Below are positions 23,567-34,568 of a stretch of 64,000 nt of DNA, in pieces. Made by a program: the position numbers and the translations under genes. The notes beneath the pieces are model-generated. The model saw only the letters and a list, made by a program, of their open reading frames with translations. It searched no databases and was not told the origin of the DNA. Origin of the DNA: Panax quinquefolius (Eukaryota; Streptophyta; Magnoliopsida; Apiales; Araliaceae); NCBI GenBank assembly GCA_020205615.1, contig CM035167.1, positions 29,959,130-30,023,129 of the forward strand, in the 5' to 3' direction. Position 1 is the stretch's first letter; each line of letters opens with the position of its first letter.

Positions 23567-23950
23567 ATTAGATATTTCCAATCTAAGAAAAGAGATTGAC
23601 GATAAAAAATCAGATCTTCAAGTTCATGATTCCTCTTCTAGTGATGAAAGTCACGATGAACCAGAATCATCAGGTGCTAAAGATTCTAATCTCTTTATTC
23701 AAGGTCTCTCCCTTAAAAGAATTAAAGATATTACTATTCAAAAATGGTATATCTCTATTAATCTAGTTATTGATAAAACTTTCTCGGTACAGCTCCCTGC
23801 TTTGGTTGATACTGGTGTAGACTTGAACTGTATTCAAGAAGGTATTATCCCACCGGATATTATAAGAAAACTAGTGAAAAACTAAATTAATTAATTGGAA
23901 GTCAAATGGAAATAAAATATAAATTACCTAATGTACATATTTGTCAAGAC
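23567..23950 (+). pseudogene. pararetrovirus aspartic protease, copy 1
   Basis: A heptad-like link (ISNLRKEIDD) is followed by a serine/aspartate-rich stretch and the protease. The catalytic triplet is visible as LVDTGVDLNCIQEG near 23803-23845, so the active-site DTG is kept in this copy. Frame changes near 23605 and a stop near 23883 interrupt it. The domain would cut the viral polyprotein. Compared with copy 2 at 30690, the sequence is about as decayed but keeps the key triplet. Confidence 0.78.
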
Positions 23951-25173
23951 AAGATGTGTTTTAAGACCTCATTTGTCTTAGTTAATCTTATTGACAAAAT
24001 CATTTTAGGTTTACCATTTATATATTTATTATATCCATTTACCACTAGTAATAAAGGTTTAAGTTGTGAACATTTAGAAAGAAAATTACCTTTAAATTTC
24101 TTATTAAACCAAAAGAAAGAGATTTAAAATTTATTCAAGAAGAATTAATTTCTAAATCTTTGAATCTGTTAAACTGTAAAGTTACCCACCTAAGTTTTCT
24201 TAAAGAAGAAGTTAGGTATCAACAAGTTGAAGAACAACTTAAGAGTAACATAGTTCAAGAAAAAATAAAAGAGTTAAAAGATTATTTAATAAAAAACTTA
24301 TGTTCTGATTCTCCCAATACTTTTTGGCATAGGAAGAAGCACACATTTAGATTACCCTATGCTAAGGAATTTAAAGAACATTTAATTCCCACTAAAGCTA
24401 GGCCTATTCAAATGAGTCATGAACAGATGGAGTTATGTAAAAGTGAAATTAATGATCTTCTTAGTAAGGGTTTAATTAGACATAGTAAGTCACCATGGTC
24501 TTGCCCAGCCTTCTATGTTAATAATGAAGCTGAGAAAGAGCGAGGAGTCCCTCGGTTAGTCATTAATTACAATCCATTAAACAAAGTTCTAGAGTGGATT
24601 AGGTACCCTTTGCCCAACAAGGATGATCTCCTTGGTAGGTTAAGTGTCTCCACCATCTTTAGTAAATTTAACCTTAAGTCTGGATTCTGGAAAGTTGCTA
24701 TTTATCCCGATGATAGGTACAAAACTGCATTCACCACTCCGTTCGGACACTACGAATGGAATGTTCAGTCATTTGAACTTAAAAATGCACCCAGTGAATT
24801 TCAGAATATTCTTAATAATATTTTGAATCCTTTCAGTCATTTTTTTATTGTTTACATCGATGATATCCTCGTATTCTCCAAGACTATTGAAGAGCATATT
24901 AAACATTTGAATTCGTTCTTTAAAATAGTTAAAACCAATGGTCTTGTCCTTTCCCCTTCCAAGTGTAGTCTGTTTCTGACTAAAGTCAGGTTTCTTGGGT
25001 TAATCCTCTATCATGGACTCACGCGGCCAATTGACCGAGCTATTCAATTTGCCGACCGATTCCCAGATAAAATTACAGACAAAACTCAGCTACAGAGGTT
25101 TCTTGGCTCACTCAATTATATTGGCAAGTTTTACAAGAATCTCAGGAAGATTTGTAAGCCTCTCTTTCAGTAA
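23906..25173 (+). pseudogene. pararetrovirus reverse transcriptase, copy 1
   Basis: 24160-25173 is an open frame of 337 codons spanning most of the RT: the entry around residues 80-115 (ending SKSPWSCPAFYV), the palm with AFTTPFGHYEWNVQSF, and the catalytic FIVYIDDILVFSK. The thumb and connection follow, ending KICKPLFQ. The stretch before it (23906-24127) belongs to the same domain but is in another frame, and a stop follows at 25173. In the family this enzyme copies pregenomic RNA to DNA in the cytoplasm. The YIDD pair is intact here, unlike in copy 2. Confidence 0.92.
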
Positions 25174-25686
25174 CATACAAAGTAATCCACCTCCATGGAC
25201 CGACATTCATACTTCGTCATCCAACAAGTTAAAAATATGTTAAGGTATTGCCTCGCCTTGGCATTTCAAATGATGTAGCATTCAAAATAGTTGAAACCAT
25301 GCCTTTGACATTGGATTCTGTGGCATACTCAAACAAAAGTTAACTCCTTCTTCGATGAACAAATTGTTCATTTCCATTACAGCGCATGGAATCCTACGCT
25401 TAAAATACGAAAGATTATTAAAAAGGAAATTTTATCCCTAGTCCTATGTATTAAAAAGTTTCAGAGAAATTTATTAAATCGTAAATTTTAGTCGTAATAG
25501 ATTGTAAGTCCGCAAAATTTATTCTTGAAAAGATGTTGAAAATGTCGCCTCTAAGCATTCATTCGCTTGATGGCAAGCTATTTTAAGTATTTTCGATTTT
25601 GATATTGAATACATTAAAGGTAGTAACAACTCAGTTCCTGATTTCCTCACCCGTGAGTTCCTTAACACAGGTACTTCTGCAACAAC
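25174..25686 (+). pseudogene. pararetrovirus RNase H, copy 1, strongly decayed
   Basis: Nucleotide similarity to 32330-32830 shows that this is the RNase H region, but stops and frame changes occur about every 30-60 bp and the acidic residues cannot be followed in one frame. The C-terminal FDFDIEYIKGSNNS-type stretch is readable near 25590-25630. Position after RT and before the second frame is as in copy 2. Confidence 0.78.
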
Positions 25687-27060
25687 ATGAGTGTGCGAGG
25701 AGGATCATCTTCTCCTGGTCATGGCCGCTCTGCCAGTCCAGTTAATCAGTCAAAAGGAACTATTGTTCCTCATCCAGTTACACAAACACACAATAAATTC
25801 CAGGTGCTTGGTACAATCCCCAAGCCCTACTCCTCAATTCTCTCTAGTCAGCCCAAGCCATTTGATATTTTTGCTTGTCAATCCCAAGCTACCTCATCAA
25901 AACCTAGTCACCCAGTGTCTGATTATCGTTAGATTTTTGATCAGCACTTATTCCATATTGAGTTACCTATGAAACCCAAGAATGACCAAATTCAATTGGC
26001 TGCCTAGTATTTTCCTACTGGATGGCATTTCCTCCCTCTTGCTCCTTATAAATCACTTGTGTATTATAAGGATATCCTTATTGAAACAGAGTCAGTCTTC
26101 ATTAAACCAATTTATGCCAACGATGATAAATCAAAGCTCCTTTATCATTTGTTGTATATTAAGCAAGTTCTCAATCTGTCCGATTGGGGTAGTCATCCAT
26201 CAGATCTCAAGTCACTTTCTAATCACACTAGCTCCTTTTGCTATTATGATTATATTGAGGCTTGGCATAAAATCATGCTTCATCAAAATGAAGATCATAG
26301 TCATTCGTGGTTTTTCCAGTTCGACCACAAGTTCAAAAGTCAATTCCCCAAATGGTTTATCCTTTGGTAGACAAGGTATGGTTTGTGCCATGATATTTTC
26401 CCCAAACCTCTCCTTGCCCAGTTAGAACATTTTTGTCATCACAGTAATTATCATTCCAAATATGAGGAAATTCCAGTCTTCCTTATATTCTGTAGTAAAT
26501 ATAAAATCCCTTGGATTCTTAAATGGCAATATGTCGTTTTAGCTACCCAAGAAGTCACAGTATTTCAGTCTCCGACGTCCATAGGTATTCGGACAGCTCA
26601 GACTTGTCTTTCTCCTATTTCTCATGTCTCTCGCCGTTTTTTCATTAAATGGTGGGATAAATTCAGTGTTAATAGAATAGTTGGCCAAGTTCAGAAAGAA
26701 TTTCCGCCTTCTCCTTTATTGACTCCTCCAGTAACCACTCCTTCAGTTACCACGGCCCTAGCAATTTGCATCTTCCAAAAGAAATAATTACTAAGACAAA
26801 TTGATAAGTCAATAGAAAAATTAGTTGTTCCTCCTGTTTCTGATGAAGTTACTAACATTTCTAGTTACTCTAGCTCTCAGTTAAGGCATCTTGCAGATGC
26901 CATTCATATGAGACTTGACCAATTACACGGAGAATCAAACAAAGTTTCTTCTCAGTCCAGAGGAGAAAATTCTAATCAAGATCTTGATGACGAAGGTGAA
27001 GGTGATTGTGATCCCTATGGCACGATCAGTCTTCAGGATGCTCAAGATCCCTTTTCTTGA
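25687..27060 (+). pseudogene. pararetrovirus second reading frame (unknown role), copy 1
   Basis: Starts MSVRGGSSSPGHGRS at 25687, overlapping the end of the RNase H region. Stops at 25930, 26005, 26368 and 26785 and shifts near 26370 split it into pieces (25687-25932, 26059-26370, 26383-26787, then to 27060). The N-terminus is rich in Ser, Pro and Gln; the middle has many aromatic and His residues; the C-terminal part is acidic (DLDDEGEGDCDPYG). No catalytic motif is recognised. In related viruses a frame in this position exists with no agreed function. Copy 2 holds only its first quarter. Confidence 0.7.
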
Positions 27061-27551
27061 GTCCCGTAGTAATCAATCAAGGTGTGTTGATGTTATCAGC
27101 CGCCATCATAGCCTCGATTAGCCAAAGACTGCTCCAAAGACCTCGGTCGACCACCAAAGACTGCCTTAAGAAAGATAGTCAAGAAAGATCTTCTTACGCT
27201 TTTCCACCAAAAGCAATCGGTCCAGCATCCGGCCCTACTTCACCATATTAGTCAAAGAGACGCCGCTTTCACCGAAAGCAGTTTCTTTTTCCTTTTACTT
27301 TAGTAAAATGTTTCTTACTTTTACTTTACCCCAGTTATTATAATAGTAATCTTATAATAGTTCATTTCCTTTTACATAAAAGGAAATCGAATTCATTTGT
27401 TTTAGCGGACTTAGAAAGACTCGAGTTCCTTCTCTGATAAATCTTTAGCCTCAACCGCTGTTTAGCCTACTTAAAATTGGAACATACCTAGAGTATCTCC
27501 AAAAGATATTTATCAGTCAACCTTTTCGGATAAATTAAAAATCCGACTATA
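27061..27551 (+). promoter_or_regulatory. pararetrovirus intergenic region between the copies
   Basis: About 490 bp between the second reading frame and the movement-protein ATG. It has the word CCTTTTACTTTAGTAAAATG (about 27292) and TTTCTTACTTTTACTTTA, which recur in the inverted blocks at 33295 and 34871. It also has two TTATAATAG TATA-like words (about 27336, 27351) and a 10-bp hairpin at 27364-27387. The clear TATA box and tRNA-Met primer site found in the inverted blocks are not seen here, so the region appears shortened. Confidence 0.55.
27364..27387. repeat. perfect 10-bp inverted repeat in the intergenic region
   Basis: ATTTCCTTTT, a four-base ACAT loop, then AAAAGGAAAT. It could fold as a hairpin in RNA or extrude in DNA. 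Role unknown. Confidence 0.85.
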
Positions 27552-28307
27552 ATGTCAAAACAAATTGAAAGAGTTTATGCAATTAACTAGAATACAAAAA
27601 TTGTTGTCTTTTATCACCGAAGTTATTAAAAACATAAAAAAGGGTTACAATTTTATTCATATAGGTCTTGTTCAAGTCATAGTTAAACCACTCAACAAAA
27701 AAATTAATTAATTCATCAATCTACCTTGCTTTGAGATGCTAGATTTTTAAATTATTATCCAAGTATTATTGGTGCCATGGAAGCAAGTTTGCATAATGGA
27801 CCTATCCATTTCAATTGCTTTCCTGATTTCACCTTGAGTCTTAGTGATCAAAACTTATTTAAAGCTTTATCATTAAACATTAAAACTGATGGAGAGATTA
27901 CTCAAATGATTGAAGGATCTCAACCCATTGCTTTGATTTATAGGATGTATTATAAGACAGTGAAATCAAACTTAAACGTTCATGCTCTTAATAAAAGTCT
28001 AAAAGATCAAACAGTTTTAATTCAAAGTTTAACTAGTGATGCTAATATCCAGATCCCAAGAACAATTCTTTGGAAGGATATTACCTTACCTAATCAATGG
28101 ACTTTATCGAATGAATTACCACAACAGCCCATAGTTAACAATTTGTTAAATATTGAAAACATCCAACAGTTTTCTGATGGAACTGTTAAAATTAGTTTTG
28201 AACGTACTAAAACACCAGTTATCATAGAAGACATTTCCAGTTCTTTGGCCCCTTCAGTTATCCACACTAGAAGAGATACTGAAGTCCTTAGTAATCCTTC
28301 TGCTTAG
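27552..28307 (+). pseudogene. pararetrovirus movement protein region, copy 2
   Basis: ATG at 27552 (MSKQIERVYAIN, then a stop) opens the polyprotein. The following 200 bp read in another frame, and 27777-28307 is open for 176 codons. That piece has the features of the 30K-type movement protein core: an HFNCFPDF stretch, then LNIKTDG and a GSQPIALIYRMYYK segment near residues 45-62. In the family this protein opens cell-to-cell channels. Several breaks (stop near 27588, shifts near 27600 and 27750) disable it. Copy 1 lacks this part. Confidence 0.82.
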
Positions 28308-29087
28308 AGATATCAAACTTAAAGGTATCCTTAATCAGGACAAGTTAGTCATCCTCATTATACTGTAATGATACCGTAGAAGATGAAGGTTCTTCTTCTC
28401 CCAAGATCCTCGAAGATATCCCACACATTCTGATATTAATGCCCCAATTCATAATCAATTAAGAGTCATTAAAAAGAATTTTGTTTTAGATTGGGATAAC
28501 TTAGTAAAAGATTTTAATTCAAAATTTAATAAAGAAAAAAGACATCTATTCAGATCTAATCACCCAATTGAAAAGGAAAGAGATAAGATAGTAAATAGAT
28601 GGAAAAAATTTATTAAAAATGAAGAAATTAATATTACTTTTTACGACTGGTATGAACAATATCAATGTAAATGTAATGTTATTAGTAAAACTCAATGGAT
28701 TAAAGAAGATAGATCTAAAGTATCGTCTATTCATCCTCCTTTAGAGACAGTTCTAATTCCAGTTAAAAACACTTCAGTTATTGCTAGTCCCTTCAAGATT
28801 CCTGATGGAACTAATGATGATAAAAAAATAATTGAACAATTAAACTTTAGTAATCAATATCTAGCAACAGTAGGAAAACAGCTAAATAGGATTGAAGAAA
28901 AATTTGAAGAAAGTATTATTTAAAAACCTGATTCAAAGATTGAACAACCTCTAATTAACTTACCAGAGAACATATATAATTTAGGTTTACCTAATAAAGA
29001 AAGTGAATTGGTCCAATCTATTGAAAAATTATTTAAAAACTTAAAATGTAACCCTATCCAAGTGGAACTATTGCTGTTATCGATCAA
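28308..29087 (+). pseudogene. polyprotein linker between movement and coat regions, copy 2
   Basis: Decayed coding sequence. A readable stretch from about 28440 to 28920 is rich in Lys, Asn, Glu and Trp (DWDNLVKDFNSKF, then FYDWYEQYQCKC) and ends in a coiled-coil-like tail (LNRIEEKFEES) with a stop at 28921. A further piece runs to about 29060. It is probably the region joining movement and coat domains. No enzyme motif is seen. Confidence 0.6.
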
Positions 29088-30689
29088 GTGGAATCTGATG
29101 ATGATAACGAAAGTTCTTCTGATCACTCTAATCACTCATCTATTTTAAACCTTAATGAACTGTTAAATAAATTAACTGTCAATAACACAAGTATTACCAG
29201 AAATTGGTACTCTAGACCAACTCCTCCGGATCTACAGTTCGAAGAGAGAAATCTAGATAAACAGTTTTCTGTGTCCTCTAATAAAATTTATGAATGGAAT
29301 ATAGATGGATTTAGTGAACAAGAAATTCTTAATAAACTTAATCATATGTCTATGGTAGCCAACAACTATATCACCAAATTCAACACTTTATCTCAACCAG
29401 ATATAGTTGAATTATTAGCTAGTGGATTTACTGGTATTCTCAGGTCTTGGTGGGAAAAACATCTCACAGAAGACATTAGAATATCCATAGTTCATGCTAT
29501 CCAAAGAGATAATGAAGGCAATCCCATCTTTGATGAAGATTCTGGTATTGGTCTTCCTGATGGAGTTAATACTTTAATATTTACTATAATTAAACATTTT
29601 GTTGGAACCCCTAGTAATATTACAGAAAGAATTCATGATCAATTAAGTAATCTTATGTGTCCCACTCTAAGTGATTTTAGATGGTACAAAGATGTATTTA
29701 CTTCTAGAGTTATGATGAAAAATGACAGTAATAAACCATTTTGGAAAGAGAAATTCGTTAATGGTTTACCATCTTTATTTGCTCACAAAGTTAGAGAAGA
29801 ATTAAGTAAAAATTTAGGATATATTGATTATGATAATTTAACCTATGGTGATATTATTAGTTATATTCAAAAAATTGGATTAAAAATGTGTATTGATTTT
29901 AAATTAGCTAAACAAGCTAGTAAAGATAGAAATAAAGCCAAATACGAGTTAGGAACATTTTGTGAACAGTATGGTTTACCGCCGATTGCTCCCTCTAGAC
30001 GAAAGCACATGCATAAGAATAAACATATCGAGTCACATAAAAGTCATAAACGTCGTAAGAAAAGATATAATCAAGATAAAAGTAATAATAAAAGTCATAA
30101 TCAAGATACTTATTACAATAAACCTAAGTCATCTAAGAAAAAGTCATATAAAAAATCAAAGAACTATGATAAAAGTAAAATTGTCTGTCACAATTGTGGG
30201 CAGAAAGGACATTATAAAAGTGAATGTAGAGTTAAACAAAAATTAGCTCAATTGAATATTTCAACTAAAGATACAGAACAATTATTAGAATTAATGAGAA
30301 TTGATAATAACAGTAGTAGCAGTAATGAAGAAGCTTCTGATATCCCAGAATCTTCTAGTAATAATGCATCTAATGATGAATCTGATAGTGAAAATGAAGT
30401 CACCATATGTACAGAAAATTGCAATAAAAACTGTTGTAAAAGAGTTAATGTAATTATAAAAGAAGAAGAAGAAAGTTCTTTACTAGTAGATTTAATCAGT
30501 AAAATCACAGACCCTGAATTAATAACTCAGTATTTGAAACAATTAAAAGATTTGTTAACTAAAGATAAGAAAGTCACTGATAAGGTTCTTAGAGCCAAAG
30601 AAAAACCCATTTTCGCTTTAAATAAAACTCTCAATGATTTAAGTCTCCTAGAAAAGAAATTACCTCCCCGAGTTAAATCAAGAAGTTAA
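29088..30689 (+). pseudogene. pararetrovirus coat protein with CCHC knuckle, copy 2
   Basis: A 533-codon open frame, the longest in the window. An acidic Asp/Ser-rich start leads to a capsid core (about residues 65-280, with Trp-rich LRSWWEKHL and FWKEKFVNGLP). A very basic Lys/Arg/Asn region (about 315-365) is followed by the zinc knuckle C367-x2-C370-x4-H375-x4-C380 (CHNCGQKGHYKSEC) and then a Ser/Asn/Glu-rich acidic tail. The knuckle and basic region bind nucleic acid in the family. Its Met is probably internal to the polyprotein rather than a true start. No stop interrupts it, unlike its neighbours, but the flanking regions are broken. Confidence 0.9.
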
Positions 30690-31330
30690 TAAACTTAAGA
30701 AAGAGATTTCTAATTTAAAATTAGATATTTCCAATCTAAGAAAAGAGATTGACGATAAAAATCGAGATCTTCAAGTTCATGATTCCTCTTTTAGTGATGA
30801 AAGTCACGATGAACGAGAATCATCAAAAGTAAAGATTCTCGATCTCTTTATTCAAGGTCTTCCCTTAAAAAATTAAAGATATTACTATTCAAAATGGTAT
30901 ATCTCTATTAATTTAGTTATTGATAAAACTTTCTCAGACAGCCTTCCCTCGCTTTGGTTGATCTTCAAAAGCATTGAACTCAGATTCAAGAAGGTATTAT
31001 CCCCACCAGATATTATAAGAAAACTAGTGAAAAACTAAATTCAGCTAACGGTAGTCAAATAGAAATAAAATATAAATTACCTAATGTACATATTTGTCAA
31101 GGCAGTATGTGTTTTAAGACCTCATTTGTCTTAGTTCGCAATCTTACTGACAAAATCATTTTAGGTTTACCATTTATATATTTATTATATCCATTTACCA
31201 CTAGTAATAAAGGTCTAAGTTGTGAACATTTAGGAAAAAAAATTACCTTTAAATTTCTTATTAAACTAAAAGAAAGAGATTTAAAATTTATTCAAGAAGA
31301 ATCAATTTCTAAATCTTTGAATCATTAAAT
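30690..31330 (+). pseudogene. pararetrovirus protease and RT entry, copy 2
   Basis: The coiled-coil link (ISNLRKEIDDKN) and the protease region match copy 1 at nucleotide level. Here the catalytic DTG triplet is lost, because the sequence reads LVDLQKH around 30955-30975, and several small deletions occur (for example near 30870 and 30945). 31107-31328 then gives the CFKTSFVLV ... PFIYLLYPF stretch, followed by a stop near 31326. Inactive as seen. Confidence 0.78.
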
Positions 31331-32040
31331 CGTAAAGTTACCCACCTAAGTTTTCTTAAAGAAGAAGTTAGGTATCAACAAGTTGAAGAACAACTTAAGA
31401 ATAACAGAGTTCAAGAAAAAATAAAAGCGTTAAATGATTATTTAATAAAAAACTTATGTTCTAATTCTCCCAATGCTTTTTGGCATAGGAAGAAGCACAC
31501 AGTTAGATTACCCTATGCTAAGGAATTTAAAGAACATTTAATTCCCACTAAAGCTAGGCCTATTCAAATGAGTCATGAACAGATTGAGTTATGTAAAAGT
31601 GAAATTAATGATCTTCTTAGTAAGGGTTTAATTAGACATAGTAAGTCACCATGGTCTTGCCTAGCCTTCTATGTTAATAATGAAGCTGAGAAAGAGCGAG
31701 GAGTCCCTCAGTTGGTCATTAATTACAAGCCATTAAACAAAGTTCTAGAGTGGATTAGGTACCCTTTGCCCAACAAGGATGATCTCCTTGGTAGGTTAAG
31801 TGTCTCCACCATCTTTAGTAAATTTGACCTTATATCTGGATTCTGGCAAGTTGCTATTCATCCCAATGATAGATACAAAACTGCATTTACCACTCCGTTC
31901 AGACACTACGAATGGAATGTTCAGTCATTTAGACTTAAAAATGCACCCAGTGAATTTCAGAATATTCTTAATAATATTTTGAATCCTTTCGACCATTTTA
32001 TCATTGTATACATCGATTTATATCCTTGTATTCTCCAAGA
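31331..32040 (+). pseudogene. pararetrovirus reverse transcriptase, copy 2
   Basis: Nearly the same as copy 1, with an open piece at 31568-32047. A one-base change of frame lies exactly in the catalytic motif: the frame reads VYID and then leaves the RT frame near 32015, and the continuation is in another frame from 32004. The second catalytic aspartate is therefore not in frame. The RT start before 31568 also has breaks. Confidence 0.88.
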
Positions 32041-32850
32041 CTATTGAAGAGAATATTAAACATTTGAATTCGTTCTTCAAAATAGTTAAAACCAATGGTC
32101 TTGTTCTTTCTCCTTCCAAATGTAGTCTGTTTCTGACTAAAGTCAGGTTTCTCGGATTAATCCTCTATCATGGACTCACACGGCCAATTGACAGAGCTAT
32201 TCAATTCGCCGACCGGTTCCCAGATAGGATTATCGATAAAACTCAGCTACAGAGGTTTCTTGGTTCGCTCAATTATATTGGCAAGTTTTACAAGAACCTC
32301 AGGAAGATTTGTAAGCCTCTCTTCCAAATAACTTACAGAGTAATCCACCTCCATGGACCCGACATTCATATACTCGCCATCCAACAAGTTAAAAAATATG
32401 TTAAGGTTTTTCCCTGCCTTGGCATCTCAAATGATTCAGCTTTCAAAATAGTTGAAACCGATGCCTCTGATATTGGATTCAGTGGCATACTCAAACAACA
32501 GTTAACTCCTTCTTCTAATGAACAAATTGTTCGTTTCCATTCTGGCGCATGGAACCCTACACAGTTAAAATACAGTACTATTAACAAAGAAATTTTGTCA
32601 TTACTTTTATGTATTAAAAAATTTCAGAGAGATTTATTGAATCAGAAATTTCTAGTTAGAATAGATTGCAAGTCAGAAAAATTTATTCTTGAAAAAGACG
32701 TTGAAAACGTCGCCTCTAAGCATTCATTCGCTAGATGGCAAGCAATTCTAAGTATTTTTGATTTTGATATTGAATATATTAAAGGTAGTAACAACTCGGT
32801 TCTGCATTTTCTCACTCATGAGTTTATTAACACACGAGTACTATTAAAAA
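32004..32850 (+). pseudogene. pararetrovirus RT thumb and RNase H, copy 2
   Basis: An open frame of 303 codons (32004-32915) continues the RT thumb (FLGLILYHGLTRPI, then LQRFLGSLNYIGKFY) and covers the RNase H: VETDASDIGFSGIL with the first catalytic acid, YSTINKEILSLLLCI with the Glu, RIDCKSEKFIL with the next Asp, and FDFDIEYIKGSNNS near the end. This is the better-preserved RNase H of the two copies. It runs without a stop into the start of the second reading frame, whose ATG is ACG here. Confidence 0.9.
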
Positions 32851-33288
32851 AGAATACGAGTGTACGAGGAGGTTCATCTTCTCATGGTCATGGCTCTTCT
32901 GGCCATCCAGCTTAATCACCAAAAGGAACTGTTGTTCCTCATCCGCTTACTCAAACCCATAATAAATTCCGTGTGCTTGGTACGGTTCCCAAGCCCTACT
33001 CCTCGATTCTTCGCTAGTCATTGAAACCATTTGATATTTTTTCTAGTCAAACCAAGTCTACCTCATCACAATCCAAATACCCACCTTTGGACTATCGTCA
33101 AATTTTTTATCAGCACTTATTCCATATTGAGTTACCAATGAAACCCAAGAATGACCCGATTCAATTAGCTGCCCAGTATCTTCCTACTGGATGACATTTT
33201 CTTCCATTAGCTCCTTATAAATCACTTGTGTATTATAGGGACATCCTTATTAAAACAGAGTCAGCCTTTATTAAACATATTTATGCCT
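32850..33288 (+). pseudogene. second reading frame, copy 2, truncated
   Basis: Sequence matching 25687-26120 of copy 1, beginning SVRGGSSSHGHG and broken by stops near 32913 and 33018 and a shift near 33010. It ends abruptly at about 33288 (FIKHIYA), where inverted promoter-like sequence starts. The truncation marks the right border of the plus-strand viral tandem. Confidence 0.8.
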
Positions 33289-33307
33289 AGACAAAATCTC
33301 TTTCTTT

Positions 33308-33315
33308 TATTTATA
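33308..33315 (-). promoter_or_regulatory. TATA box of block A
   Basis: Minus strand TGTTTATAAATAAAAG with TATAAATA, at the same place as in block B (34569-34576). Block C has TAAAAATA at 34884-34891, so its box is altered. Confidence 0.6.
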
Positions 33316-34458
33316 AACATTTGAGGACGGGATTACATTAATTCCTAGACAAAATGTTTAAGAGGGAAGATCGAAGTATTAAGGACTTCGTCTTCATCTT
33401 CTAACTAAGAAGATCGGTTTGAAAGCTTCGCCTTCTGGCTAACTCTGTAGAGAGAAGGAGAGGACCTCGGAAGAGTTCTCTAGAGAGAAGCTCCGAGGCT
33501 TTATTGAATTAAGCTTCAAACAACTCTATACACTTCGAGTTGTTTTTAATAGAAAATTGAAAAGTAAATTACTATTGATTCACGCAGAATCACTATTACA
33601 TTAATCAAGTAAAAGTAATTTACTTAAGTAAAAGTAAAACGTAAGAAACATTTTACATTTACTTTTACATTGGTAAATGTTAAAAACATTTAACTAAGTT
33701 AAAAACATTTAACTTAAGTAAAAGCAAAAGTTATTCTTTTACTTTTACTTTTACATTTACTAAAGTAAAAGACTTTTGCTTTTACTTTTAAAACTAAAGT
33801 TTGAGATGATGGATGGGCCATCACCGCCTCGTGACTCAAAGATGCCTCCGACGTCTTCTTCGTTGACTGGTCCGTCTCCTGTGGATGCCAGAAGGTGCTG
33901 TTGATCATCTTCTCAGATGAGTCACCATCCCCATACATTTCCACCATAAAATTTTTATCCAGGAAATAACCCTTTCACCCCCAAAAATTTGTTTACAAAA
34001 AGAAGGAGGAGAAAAAATTTTCACCAAAAAATTGGTCAGATCTTCAAAATTTCTTTAATTTTTGTACAAATTTTTTGTTTAAAAACAAATCAGACTGAAA
34101 TCTGAAACAAAGGATCACTCGATTGGTCCTGATCTATCAGTGAAATCGATCTAAATAGAAGACATATTTGTTAGCTGTTTAAACAAAAATTCTTTCTCTT
34201 GAAGGTCCACTTAGACTCAAACCTTATTTGCCTTGATCACATACCCGTAGATCTAAAGATTCCCTTTAGCCTTAAACTGCTCCCAATTGAGACTTACAAA
34301 CGGCATTATTCGGGACTTAAGGCGGTCTTGGGTGGTTCACGGCGAAGGTCGGGCAATTAAAAGCGGAGCAAGAAAAATATAAGTTTGAAAAACCATTTAA
34401 GTAAACAAATCAAACTGTTTTAATCGAAACCACCGATTGCATCAAGAACCAACCGTGT

Positions 34459-34471
34459 GGCTTTGATACCA
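34459..34471 (-). promoter_or_regulatory. primer binding site, tRNA-Met type
   Basis: The minus strand reads TGGTATCAAAGCC, the tRNA-Met complement used by both caulimovirids and LTR elements. It lies about 100 bases downstream of the block B TATA box on the same strand, so it would sit in the leader of a transcript started there. Confidence 0.75.
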
Positions 34472-34568
34472 TATAACAGCGGGATAAGTTTTTAAAAGAA
34501 AAACTTTAACAGAAGAAAGAAAAGATTAAGAAGATGACCGGTGAATCGGTAAAGTAATCTCTTTCTTT

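Larger units (their letters stand above)
23567..33288 (+). mobile_element. endogenous pararetrovirus, head-to-tail tandem (Caulimoviridae)
   Basis: Two copies of the same viral sequence lie in tandem on the plus strand. Copy 1 (23567-27551) starts just after the coat-protein end and carries protease, RT, RNase H, a second reading frame and an intergenic region. Copy 2 (27552-33288) starts at the movement-protein beginning and reaches into the second reading frame. The start of copy 1 equals position 30719, giving a unit near 7150 bp, a usual size for the family. One polyprotein frame (movement, coat, protease, RT, RNase H) plus a downstream frame of unknown role resembles florendoviruses or petuvirus relatives. 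Both copies carry many stops, so neither is intact. Confidence 0.88.

Noticed and set aside
29962..30246. 94-codon plus-strand Ile/Lys-rich frame
   Set aside because: It is a second-frame shadow of the basic region and knuckle of the coat protein.
30248..30508. 86-codon minus-strand Leu/Ser-rich frame that looks like membrane segments
   Set aside because: It is the antisense of the acidic Asn/Ser/Glu tail of the coat protein.
33714..33947. 77-codon minus-strand frame MVEMYGDGDSS...
   Set aside because: It crosses the AGTAAA-rich promoter tract and is partly translated repeat. The beginning might be viral leader coding sequence, but there is no support for it as a gene.
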